Assembly: GCF_010548305.1 (NCBI RefSeq)
Contig: NZ_JAAGLV010000012.1
Span: forward strand, 186,001 to 250,000
Source of the DNA: Streptomyces sp. SID13031
GTDB lineage: Bacteria; Actinomycetota; Actinomycetes; Propionibacteriales; Kribbellaceae
DNA length: 64,000 nt
Direction: 5' to 3'
The first letter of the stretch is position 1. Each line of letters begins with the position of its first letter. The notes under the pieces were generated by a model. The model searched no databases. It saw only the letters and a list, made by a program, of their open reading frames with translations, and was not told the origin of the DNA. Below are positions 8,614-16,481 of the stretch, in pieces. Position numbers and translations under genes: made by a program.

Positions 8614-9533
8614 CGGCGATCCCGGTACTGCGACGCCGGGCGCGGCCGGTGGCCGCCGCCCGGCGTGGCCTGCTCGGTGGTCCAGCTTGGTTGCCCTGGG
8701 CCCTCTTGTTGCCGGCGCTGCTCTTCGCGCTGACGTTCAAGTTCATCCCGATGGTCGAGGGCCTGCGGATGAGCCTGTACAAGGTGCAGCCGTTCCTCGG
8801 CGACGAGTGGGTCGGGCTGGAGAACTACAAGACCGTTCTCACCGACTCCCGCTTCCGTGGCGCCTTAGGTCACACCTTGTTATTAGGCGTAGGCCAAACC
8901 GTGGGCGCACTGGTCCTCGGCTTCCTGCTGGCATTGCTGCTGGAGGGTTCCTCGCGCACGTTGTGGGTGCTGCGGACCGCGATCTTCCTGCCGGTGGTCA
9001 CGGCCGTCGCAGTGATCGGTGAGGTCTGGCGGATCCTGTACTTCCCTTCGGAGACGGGATTCGTCAACCAGATCGCCGGCTGGTTCGGCCTCGGGCCGTT
9101 CGGCTTCCTCAGCGACCCGGATCAAGCCCTGGTATCGGTGATGGTGGTCGGCGTCTGGACCGCGGCGCCGTACAACATGGTGATCATCCTGGCCGGGCTG
9201 GCGGGTATCGACCGCACCCTGTACGAGGCTGCCGCCGTCGACGGCGTCTCCCGGTGGCAGCGGATCCGCTACATCGTCGTACCGGGGTTGCGGCCGGCCA
9301 TCTCCGTGCTGCTGACGCTGGCCGCGATCCGGAGCCTGCGGATCTTCACCGAGGTGTTCGTCCTCACCGGTGGCGGCCCGGCGGGCTCGACCGAGGTCTG
9401 GATGACCCGCGTCTTCTCGCTCGGCTTCCAGCGCAACGACCTCGGCGTCGCCTCCGCGGCCTCGACCTTGCTGCTACTCGTCACCGTTCTTCTGACCTTG
9501 GGAACGCGACTGGCCACCAGGAGGACCAGATGA
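8610..9533 (+). CDS. ABC sugar permease, MalF/UgpA type
   Basis: This integral membrane protein of 307 residues has about six hydrophobic segments and the cytoplasmic EAA loop EAAAVDGVSRWQRIRYIVVP, the contact site for the transporter ATPase. The GTG start overlaps the stop of the binding-protein gene by four bases and its own stop overlaps the next permease (ATGA), so the three are coupled. It forms one half of the membrane channel of the importer. No ATP-binding subunit is encoded in the operon. Confidence 0.93.
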   Translation: MTAIPVLRRRARPVAAARRGLLGGPAWLPWALLLPALLFALTFKFIPMVEGLRMSLYKVQPFLGDEWVGLENYKTVLTDSRFRGALGHTLLLGVGQTVGALVLGFLLALLLEGSSRTLWVLRTAIFLPVVTAVAVIGEVWRILYFPSETGFVNQIAGWFGLGPFGFLSDPDQALVSVMVVGVWTAAPYNMVIILAGLAGIDRTLYEAAAVDGVSRWQRIRYIVVPGLRPAISVLLTLAAIRSLRIFTEVFVLTGGGPAGSTEVWMTRVFSLGFQRNDLGVASAASTLLLLVTVLLTLGTRLATRRTR

Positions 9534-10399
9534 GCATGTCCTCGCAGTTCGACACCGCCCTGGGCTGGTCGCCCCGGCTGAGTGTCTCCAAGGTGCTGCG
9601 GATCGCGTTGTGCATCGTGGTGGTGTTCATCTTCGCGGCGCCGTTCCTGACGATCATCTCGGGCGCCTTCAACAAGACGACGGACTCGACCCAGCTCAGC
9701 CTCTACCCCGACCATCCGACGCTGCTGCCGATGAAGATCGCGGGGGAGAAGGGCGTCTGGCACTACCTGGCGAACTCGCTGGTGATCGTCGGTGGTGGGC
9801 TGCTGCTCCAGCTGGCCGTCTCGATCCTGGCCGCGTACGCGCTGTCGAGGCGTAAGTTCCGTGGCGCGACCGTCGTGATGCTGCTCTTCCTGCTCACGAT
9901 GATGCTGCCCGAAGAGGTGATCGCGGTCCCGCTGTCGCAGGTGATCGCCAATCTGCCGCTGCTCGGGATCAGCCTGAAGGGCTCGGTCTTCGGCGTCATC
10001 CTGCCGGTCGCCCTGTGGGGGTTCACGATCCTGATCATGACCGAGTTCATGAAGGAGATCCCGATCGAGATCGAGGAGGCGGCCCGGCTCGACGGGGTCG
10101 GCGAGTTCCGGATGCTCTGGGTGATCGTGCTGCCGCTGTCCAAGCCGGTGCTCGGCGTCGCGACGATCTTCGGCTTCATGATGATCTGGGACCAGTACCT
10201 GCTGCCGCTGATCGCCGCCGACAACCCGACCGACTACACCCTCACGGTCGCCTTGTCCGTACTACGTGCCGACGGCCAGGTGGGCCCCGGTGTCCTGCTG
10301 GCCGGCGCGCTGATCGCGCTGGTACCGAGCTTGGTCGTCTATCTGCTGATGCAACGGTCGCTGATCCGCGGGATCACGTCCGGCGCGACGAAGGGCTGA
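9530..10399 (+). CDS. ABC sugar permease, MalG/UgpE type
   Basis: The 289-residue product is the second permease of the importer, with about six membrane segments and the EAA loop EEAARLDGVGEFRMLWVIVLP. The ATG at 9530 follows CAGGAGGA and overlaps the stop of the first permease, so this start is preferred over longer in-frame extensions that would run deep into the preceding gene. Its end is five bases before the dehydratase gene, continuing the same operon. Confidence 0.93.
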   Translation: MSMSSQFDTALGWSPRLSVSKVLRIALCIVVVFIFAAPFLTIISGAFNKTTDSTQLSLYPDHPTLLPMKIAGEKGVWHYLANSLVIVGGGLLLQLAVSILAAYALSRRKFRGATVVMLLFLLTMMLPEEVIAVPLSQVIANLPLLGISLKGSVFGVILPVALWGFTILIMTEFMKEIPIEIEEAARLDGVGEFRMLWVIVLPLSKPVLGVATIFGFMMIWDQYLLPLIAADNPTDYTLTVALSVLRADGQVGPGVLLAGALIALVPSLVVYLLMQRSLIRGITSGATKG

Positions 10400-10403
10400 G
10401 GCG

Positions 10404-11648
10404 TTGAAGATCTCCGACCTGGTCATCACCCCGCTGGCGTTCGCGGACCCACCGCTGCTCAACTCGACCGGCGTCCACGAACCGCTCGCACTGCGAACCG
10501 TCGTCCAGTTGGTGGTCGACGGCGCGAGCGCTGGTGAGGTCGTCGGGCTCGGTGAGGGCTCGGGGGAGCGCGACGTGCTCGACCGGCTGGAGCTGGTCCG
10601 CGCGGCGATCATCGGCCAGAGCGTCTTCGACACGGGCGCGATCGAGCTGATCGTCAATGCGGTGCTCGGCCCCGACGTCACCCCGATCCAGAAGCGCGCG
10701 GTCTTCTCGATCGTCGAGGTCGCCTGCCTCGATGCCCAGGGCAAGCTCCTCGGCGTCCCCGTGACCGACCTCCTCGGCGGCGCCGTCCGCCACACCGTCC
10801 CCTACAGCGCCTACCTCTTCTACAAGTGGGCCGCGCACCCTGCTGCGCCGGGCGGAGGGAGTCCCGATCAGTGGGGCGAGGCTCTCGATCCCGCGGGAAT
10901 CGTCGCCCAGGCCTGTCGGATGATCGACCTCCATGGCTTCCGCTCGCTCAAGCTCAAGGGCGGTGTCTTCCACCCCGAGGACGAGATCGCCGCCATCCGC
11001 GCACTCGCCGTGGCCTTCCCCGGCATGCCGCTGCGAATCGACCCCAACGGCGCCTGGTCGGTGAAGACCTCGAAGTACGTCGCGGGGGAGCTGGCCGGAG
11101 TACTGGAATATCTGGAGGACCCGACGCTGACCACGGCGGCGATGGCCGAGGTGGCGCAGGTCGCATCGATGCCCCTGGCAACCAACATGTGCGTGATCAG
11201 CCCGGAGACCGTGCCGGAGGCTGTCCGCCTGGACGCTGTCCAGATCGTCTTGTCGGACCATCACTACTGGGGTGGACTCCGGCACACCCGCGAGCTCGGC
11301 GCGATCTGCGACACCTTCGGTCTGGGAATGTCGATGCACTCCAACTCGCATCTCGGCATCTCGCTCGCCGCGATGACGCACGTGGCGGCCGCGACTCCCA
11401 ACCTGGCTTACGCCTGCGACACGCACTACCCCTGGAACAGCGCCGACGACGTGATCACCACGCCGTTCGCGTTTGTCGACGGCGCCCTCGCAGTACCGGC
11501 TGGGCCGGGGCTCGGGGTAGAGCTGGACCAGGATCGCCTGGCTGAGTTGAACAAACGCTATGTCGACTCCGGGCGGACGACGCGCGCCGATACGGCGTAC
11601 ATGAGGCTCGTCGATCCGCTGTACGACCCGATGCTGCCGAGGTTTTGA
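10404..11648 (+). CDS. gudD: Glucarate dehydratase (enolase superfamily)
   Basis: The 414-residue enzyme belongs to the enolase superfamily. The Lys-x-Lys base is in LKLKGG, metal ligands lie in RIDPNGAW, YLEDPT and the following NM segment, and the His-containing MHSNSHLGIS followed by AMTHVAAATPNLAYACDTHYPW is the signature of glucarate dehydratase. It dehydrates D-glucarate (or related aldarates) to 5-keto-4-deoxyglucarate. The start is a TTG at 10404. It follows the permeases and precedes an aldolase and a reductase, giving the middle of the aldarate pathway. Galactarate specificity is possible as well, since the upstream dehydrogenase would give either acid. Confidence 0.88.
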   Translation: MKISDLVITPLAFADPPLLNSTGVHEPLALRTVVQLVVDGASAGEVVGLGEGSGERDVLDRLELVRAAIIGQSVFDTGAIELIVNAVLGPDVTPIQKRAVFSIVEVACLDAQGKLLGVPVTDLLGGAVRHTVPYSAYLFYKWAAHPAAPGGGSPDQWGEALDPAGIVAQACRMIDLHGFRSLKLKGGVFHPEDEIAAIRALAVAFPGMPLRIDPNGAWSVKTSKYVAGELAGVLEYLEDPTLTTAAMAEVAQVASMPLATNMCVISPETVPEAVRLDAVQIVLSDHHYWGGLRHTRELGAICDTFGLGMSMHSNSHLGISLAAMTHVAAATPNLAYACDTHYPWNSADDVITTPFAFVDGALAVPAGPGLGVELDQDRLAELNKRYVDSGRTTRADTAYMRLVDPLYDPMLPRF

Positions 11649-12790
11649 TGACGTCGGTCTGTATCTATCCGTGGGATGTGAACGGGGACCCGGCGGCGCC
11701 GGACCTGCTGGCCTCGTTGGGTGCGTCGTCGATCGTGATGGCGGCGGCCTATCACTCGGTGCGAGCCGCGACGCCGCGGCATCCGCGGCATCGGGTGGTC
11801 GAGGCAACGAGTGCGTTGTATGTGCCCGTGCGGCCGGCGGCGTGGGGCGCTTTGAGACCTTCGAGCGCCGCGGCCTGGGCGGGGGAGGACGCGTTCAACC
11901 GCGCTGCCGCCCAGCTCTCGCTGCCGGTGAAGGCTTGGGTCGTACTGACGCACAGCTCGGCGGTCGGGCGGCTCGACCAGTCGGTCTGCGTTCGCAATGC
12001 GTTCGGAGATGTCTACGACTATGCGTTGTGCCCGTCCTCCGAGGAGGTCCGCGACTATGCGCGGGTGCTGGTCGGCGAGGTCGCCCGGCAGACCGGCGTC
12101 GAGGCGATGGTGCTCGAGGCGTGCGGGCCGATGGGGGTCGGGCACCTCGGCGCGCACGAGAAGACGGCCGGTGCCGATTGGTCTTCCGCCGACCAGGCCT
12201 TGTTGTCGATCTGCTTCTGCTCAGCCTGTACTACGTCGTACGCGGTGGCTGGTCTGGAGTCGACCCGGCTGGCGGCGCTGGTGTGTCAGGGAATCGGGGG
12301 CGCTGCCGTCTCGGTGGAGGATGCGATCGGGGCTGAGGCGAAGGTGGTACTGGAGGTTCGTCGCCGGGCCGCTGGCCTGCTGAGGGATGCGGTCGTAGCC
12401 GAGGCGCGGGCGGCCGGAGTACGGGAGCTCTCGTTGCATGCGGCGACTGATGCCTGGGCGACCGGGCCTGCCGCTGCTGTCGATTCGGTTGCCGATGGCA
12501 TCGATAGTTTCATCGCTCCTGCTTGGGAGTTGACCGGTGCGGGGGTTGGTCGCGTGCAGGACCTGCGCCGGCTGGGGTGTGAGCGGATCGGCGCGTATGT
12601 GACCGCGCTCCCGCCGCTACCCCCGCACGCCGACACGTTGGCGACGCATTGGCAGTCGCTGCTCGCAGCGGGTGCGACCGACCTGCACATCTACCACGCC
12701 GGCTTGGCGTCCGATCGTCGTCTTCTTGCTTTGCGGTCGGCGATCGCGTCCCTGCGGCCTTTGAGGAGCCACGATGATCCAGTTGAGTGA
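11648..12790 (+). CDS. Protein of unknown function in the uronate operon, TIM-barrel-like
   Basis: I do not recognise this 380-residue protein. It has no signal peptide or membrane segment. It shows alternating beta/alpha character with short strands (SVCIYPWDV, SSIVMAAAYHSV, VKAWVVLTHSS, EAMVLEACGP) reminiscent of a glycosidase-like TIM barrel, and a cysteine cluster CFCSAC near residue 200. The ATG overlaps the stop of gudD (TGATG) and its stop overlaps the aldolase start, so it is translated as part of the same operon. A hydrolase or isomerase acting on an imported uronide is a reasonable guess but there is no direct evidence for a reaction. Confidence 0.8.
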   Translation: MTSVCIYPWDVNGDPAAPDLLASLGASSIVMAAAYHSVRAATPRHPRHRVVEATSALYVPVRPAAWGALRPSSAAAWAGEDAFNRAAAQLSLPVKAWVVLTHSSAVGRLDQSVCVRNAFGDVYDYALCPSSEEVRDYARVLVGEVARQTGVEAMVLEACGPMGVGHLGAHEKTAGADWSSADQALLSICFCSACTTSYAVAGLESTRLAALVCQGIGGAAVSVEDAIGAEAKVVLEVRRRAAGLLRDAVVAEARAAGVRELSLHAATDAWATGPAAAVDSVADGIDSFIAPAWELTGAGVGRVQDLRRLGCERIGAYVTALPPLPPHADTLATHWQSLLAAGATDLHIYHAGLASDRRLLALRSAIASLRPLRSHDDPVE

Positions 12791-13430
12791 CGAGCTGTTG
12801 GACCGCCCGGTGGTCGCAGTACTGCGGGCCGCCGGCGCGGAGCGGTTCCTGGAGGTGTCGGCGGTGCTCGCCGATGCGGGCTTCGGAGCGGTCGAGTTCA
12901 CCCTGACGACGCCGGGTGCGGTGGAGGCGATTGCTGCGGCGCGGGCCCAGTTGCCGTCGTTGCTGGTCGGTGCGGGCACTGTGCGGACTCTTGAGCAGCT
13001 GCATCAGGCGATCGATGCGGGGGCGGCGTTTCTGGTGAGTCAGGTGACCTCGCCGGCTCTGGTGGCGGCGGCCGCCGGCCGGGGTGTGCCGTTCATTCCG
13101 GGGGCGCTGACGCCGAACGAGATCGTCGCGGCCTGGGGGCTCGGAGTACAGGCGGTGAAGGTTTCGCCGGTCGGGCCGGTGGGTGGCATCGACTACATCT
13201 CGGAGCTGGTCGGGCCGTTGCCGGATATCGCGTTGATGCCGACCGGGCTCGTGCGGATCGATGAGGCGGGGGACTACCTGTCCGCCGGAGCCGCGGTGGT
13301 CGGGATCAGCCGGGATCTCACGCGTGACGCGCTGCTGCCCGGCGGGGATCTGCAAGGTCTGGCCGAGCGAGCCGCCCGGGTGATCCGCTCGGTGGACGTC
13401 CAACGACGACTGACCAGGAGTGAGCAGTGA
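12774..13430 (+). CDS. Eda/DgoA-type 2-keto-3-deoxy acid aldolase
   Basis: This 218-residue protein is a class I KDPG/KHG-type aldolase: the general-base Glu is in AVEFTL, the Schiff-base lysine in QAVKVSP, and LLVGAGTV and FIPGALTP are family landmarks. The start has AGGAG upstream and overlaps the preceding gene by 17 bases. Two positions differ from E. coli Eda: the TLR motif reads TLT, and the phosphate-binding PTGG reads PTGL. This suggests a non-phosphorylated substrate. In this operon the expected reaction is cleavage of 5-keto-4-deoxyglucarate to pyruvate and tartronate semialdehyde, a job usually done by the unrelated GarL. Confidence 0.87.
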   Translation: MIQLSDELLDRPVVAVLRAAGAERFLEVSAVLADAGFGAVEFTLTTPGAVEAIAAARAQLPSLLVGAGTVRTLEQLHQAIDAGAAFLVSQVTSPALVAAAAGRGVPFIPGALTPNEIVAAWGLGVQAVKVSPVGPVGGIDYISELVGPLPDIALMPTGLVRIDEAGDYLSAGAAVVGISRDLTRDALLPGGDLQGLAERAARVIRSVDVQRRLTRSEQ

Positions 13431-14284
13431 GGATCGCCTTCATCGGGCTCGGCCTCATGGGGTTGCCGATGGCAACGAACTTGGTCCGCGCCGGGCATGA
13501 CGTCTGGGCCTACAACCGCAGTGAACGCTCGTTCGAGGGAACGGTGGCGGGCTCGATCGCCGAGGCCGTGACGGAGGCAGACGTGATCATCACGATGCTG
13601 CCGGACTCACCCGACGTCGAGGCGGTCGTCCTCGGTGACAACGGCGTACTGGCCTCAGCCGGCCGCGGCGCCCTGCTCATCGACATGAGCTCGATCGCCC
13701 CGGCGACTGCCCGAGCGGTGGCAACGGCAGCAGCCGAGGTCGGCGTACGCGCCCTGGATGCCCCGGTGAGCGGCGGCGAACAAGGCGCGATCGACGGCGC
13801 CTTGTCGATCATGGCCGGTGGCTCCACTGACGACTTCGAGGCGGCCCGGATCGTGTTCGAGGTCCTGGGGTCGACCGTCGTGCACGTCGGTCCGGCCGGA
13901 TCCGGCCAGACGGTGAAGGCAGCCAATCAGTTGATCGTCGCGGGCACGATCGGTCTCGTAGCGGAGGCGCTGACCTTCCTCGCCGCGCACTCAGTGGACC
14001 TGGAGCCGGCCGTCGAAGTACTCGCCGGCGGCCTTGCGGGGAACCGCATCCTCGATCGCAAGGCCGCAGGCATGATCGCCCACACCTTCACCCCCGGCTT
14101 CCGAATCGACCTCCACCACAAAGACCTCGGCATCGTCATCGACTCCGCCCGGGAGTCCGGCACCGCAATCCCCCTGGGCGCTGTAACCGCCCAACTGATG
14201 GCCGCCGCCCGAGCCCAAGGCCACGGCTCCCTCGACCACTCAGCCCTTCTGCTGGTGATCGAGTCCCTCTCCCGCCCGGCTTAG
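13427..14284 (+). CDS. NAD(P)-dependent beta-hydroxyacid dehydrogenase, probable tartronate semialdehyde reductase
   Basis: The 285-residue protein has the GLGLMGLPMATNL Rossmann motif, the substrate-site segment DAPVSGGEQGA and the catalytic-lysine region GSGQTVKAANQ of the 3-hydroxyisobutyrate/6-phosphogluconate dehydrogenase superfamily. A GTG start overlaps the aldolase stop (GTGA). As the last gene of the aldarate operon it most likely reduces tartronate semialdehyde to glycerate (GarR/GlxR role). Sequence alone cannot exclude 3-hydroxyisobutyrate dehydrogenase activity. Confidence 0.88.
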   Translation: MRIAFIGLGLMGLPMATNLVRAGHDVWAYNRSERSFEGTVAGSIAEAVTEADVIITMLPDSPDVEAVVLGDNGVLASAGRGALLIDMSSIAPATARAVATAAAEVGVRALDAPVSGGEQGAIDGALSIMAGGSTDDFEAARIVFEVLGSTVVHVGPAGSGQTVKAANQLIVAGTIGLVAEALTFLAAHSVDLEPAVEVLAGGLAGNRILDRKAAGMIAHTFTPGFRIDLHHKDLGIVIDSARESGTAIPLGAVTAQLMAAARAQGHGSLDHSALLLVIESLSRPA

Positions 14285-14727
14285 TTCTCGAGGAGCGGGT
14301 CGGTGGTGAGGGTCTTCGAGCAGCGGGCGAGGAGGGCGCGGAGGGTGTCTCGTTCCTCGGGGGTGAACTCGGCTGCCAGGCGGCGCTCCACCGAGGTGGC
14401 TCGTTCGTCGGCCTGGTCCAGGGCTTTGCGGCCGGCGGGGGTGGTGCGGGTCTCGATGATGTGCCGGTGCAGCTGATGCGGGGTGCGCTCGACCAGCGCG
14501 GCCGACTCCAGGTTGCGCAGGATGGTCGTCATCGTCTGCGGCGTGACCCGGCAGCGACGGGCGAGCTCGGCCGCCGAGATCCCCGGCTGCTCGTCCAGTA
14601 CGAACAGAGCGGCGTACTGCGGAACCGTCAGCCCCGCCGGTCGGACGGCAGCCGTCTTGACGTTGTTCAGCTCCGTCTCGACCCGCTTGAGGTGACTACC
14701 GAGCCGCTCCTCGAATGACATCCGCAT
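14281..14727 (-). CDS. MarR-family regulator
   Basis: A 148-residue winged-helix protein with the MarR order of helices: dimer helix at the N-terminus, recognition region AELARRCRVTPQTMTTILRNLESAALVER, and the wing with HIIETRTTPAGR. It converges on the reductase gene with a 4-base overlap of stops. The neighbouring GNAT gene ends 22 bases upstream on the same strand, so the two may be co-transcribed. Its ligand and targets are not evident. Confidence 0.92.
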   Translation of the reverse strand: MRMSFEERLGSHLKRVETELNNVKTAAVRPAGLTVPQYAALFVLDEQPGISAAELARRCRVTPQTMTTILRNLESAALVERTPHQLHRHIIETRTTPAGRKALDQADERATSVERRLAAEFTPEERDTLRALLARCSKTLTTDPLLEN

Positions 14728-14748
14728 GCCCCCATGGTAGGGACCGGC

Positions 14749-15297
14749 TCAGCGGAGCTTCCGCATCCTGGCGCCCATCAGCTCGGTCCCGTCAGGCAGC
14801 GTCGTGGGCACCCGCTCGACCAGGTGGTACCCCAGCGTCGTCAGGAACGCTTCGGCGGCCGGCGTGCAGAGCGCCTCGAACGTCCGGAAGCCGGCCACCT
14901 TCGCGAGCGTCTCGGTGACGTGCACGAGCAGCGTCATCAACCCACGCCGGCTCCAATCGGGATCGACGTACGCCGCTCGCATGATGGCCGTCTCCTCGTC
15001 GACAGTCGTCGGTACCGTGAGATGACCGGGCGGACTGAACACGCCTCCGACGCTCCAGCCACTGCCCGCGACCACCACCCCGTCGATCTCGACGACGTAG
15101 TACCTGCCCGCCTCGACCAGCTCGGGCTCGACCTCGTAGACCCGGGCCTCGCGCGCGGCGTTCAGCTGCTCGGGGCGCCAGTGGTCGCCGAGCAACTTGA
15201 AGACGGCCCGCTCGGCGATCCCGTGCAACGCCTTCAGATCGTCGACGGTCGCGGGCCGGATGGTCAGCGCCTCGACGTTCCCCGCTCGTACTGGCAT
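14749..15297 (-). CDS. GNAT-family N-acetyltransferase
   Basis: The 182-residue product has the GNAT fold: beta-strand YYVVEIDGVVVAGSGWSV, then YVDPDWSRRGLMTLLVHVTE, the acetyl-CoA pyrophosphate loop region, and a C-terminal FLTTLGYHLVERVP segment. ATG at 15297 is chosen because GGAGGAG lies 8 bases before it; the longer frame adds 39 unrelated residues. The acceptor is unknown. Confidence 0.88.
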   Translation of the reverse strand: MPVRAGNVEALTIRPATVDDLKALHGIAERAVFKLLGDHWRPEQLNAAREARVYEVEPELVEAGRYYVVEIDGVVVAGSGWSVGGVFSPPGHLTVPTTVDEETAIMRAAYVDPDWSRRGLMTLLVHVTETLAKVAGFRTFEALCTPAAEAFLTTLGYHLVERVPTTLPDGTELMGARMRKLR

Positions 15298-15429
15298 GTC
15301 TGCTCCTCCGCTTCGTGATGTCGCCCCCTGTACGTCGTGGCCGCGCTCCTCGGTTCCGCTGTATGTGCATTGACAAGCATCAGGGCTCTGATTAATGTCT
15401 GTGCACGTATCCAATCGAGGGAGGGCACG

Positions 15430-16422
15430 ATGTTTCGACGCATCGCGACAGTGATCGCCGTACTGGCGAGTGCGTTCGTAGTACCGGCTTCAGCTTCGGC
15501 TCAGGTGGGGATGACCGGCCCGCGCTGGCCGGATGCGGTCAGTGGGGTGACGGCGGATCGCTATCCGGAAGGGGTGACCTGGGATCCGGTCCGCCAGGCG
15601 TTCCTGGTCGGATCGGTGGCGACCGGGCGGGTGGACGTGGTGGATCGCAACGGACACGCGCGAGTGCTCGTCCAGCAGCCGCCTGGCGTGTCGACCTTCG
15701 GTCTGCATGTCGATGCCGCGCGCAACCGGCTCCTGGTCACCTACGCCGACATCGGCAACGGCGAGCGGTCGTCACCGGCCACGACTTTCGTCCAGTCGGG
15801 AGTCGCCATCTACAACCTTCGGACCGGTCGCCTGCAGCGCCGGATCGACCTCAACACGCCACGCCTGAACCCGGCCGGCGGCAAGCATGGCGCCAACGAC
15901 CTCGCGCTCGACAGCACCGGCAACGCCTACGTTACGGACCCGGCCGCGGATGCGATCTACCGGATCACCCCGGACGGCAAGGGGTCCGTGTTCGTCCGCG
16001 ACGCCCGGCTGCAGGGCGAGACGATCGGGATGAACGGGATCGTCTGGGATCCGGCGGGCTACCTGCTCGCAGTGCAGTACGACTCCGGCCGCCTGTTCCG
16101 GGTCGCGCTCCACGGTCAGCCGCGGATCAGTGAGGTGAAGCTCGCGCATCCGTTGGTCGGTGGCGACGGGCTGGCGTTCACGGCAGATCGCCGGTTGGTG
16201 GTCGTCACCAACGCGCTCGCCGGAGCCGGGCGCAATGCGGTCAGCGTGCTTCGCAGTACCGATGACTACCGCACTGCTCAGGTGGTCATCGCGCAACCGT
16301 GGCCGTTCGCCGGGCCGACCACGGTCGCGTTGACGCCGGGCGGTGGCTACGTGCTCAGCGGGCGGCTCGACGTACTGATCGGCGGCGGCCAGTCGGACGA
16401 GTTCGACCTGCACCGGTTCTGA
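15430..16422 (+). CDS. Secreted SMP-30/NHL-type beta-propeller protein
   Basis: A 330-residue protein with a clear Sec signal peptide (cleavage near SASAQ, residue 25) followed by six or so repeating blade units such as GVTWDPVRQAFLVGSV, NDLALDSTGNAYVTDPAADAIYRITPDGKG and MNGIVWDPAGYLLAVQYDSGRLFRV. The pattern is that of the SMP-30/gluconolactonase or NHL propeller. The start at 15430 follows GAGGGAGGG. It acts outside the membrane; a lactonase function is possible because of the uronate operon nearby, but the metal ligands cannot be confirmed by eye. Confidence 0.83.
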   Translation: MFRRIATVIAVLASAFVVPASASAQVGMTGPRWPDAVSGVTADRYPEGVTWDPVRQAFLVGSVATGRVDVVDRNGHARVLVQQPPGVSTFGLHVDAARNRLLVTYADIGNGERSSPATTFVQSGVAIYNLRTGRLQRRIDLNTPRLNPAGGKHGANDLALDSTGNAYVTDPAADAIYRITPDGKGSVFVRDARLQGETIGMNGIVWDPAGYLLAVQYDSGRLFRVALHGQPRISEVKLAHPLVGGDGLAFTADRRLVVVTNALAGAGRNAVSVLRSTDDYRTAQVVIAQPWPFAGPTTVALTPGGGYVLSGRLDVLIGGGQSDEFDLHRF

Positions 16423-16481
16423 TCAGGCGGAGCAGAGACTCGAAGGTGCTGTGAACGCTTGACAGCGTGAAGGGCTGTAGG

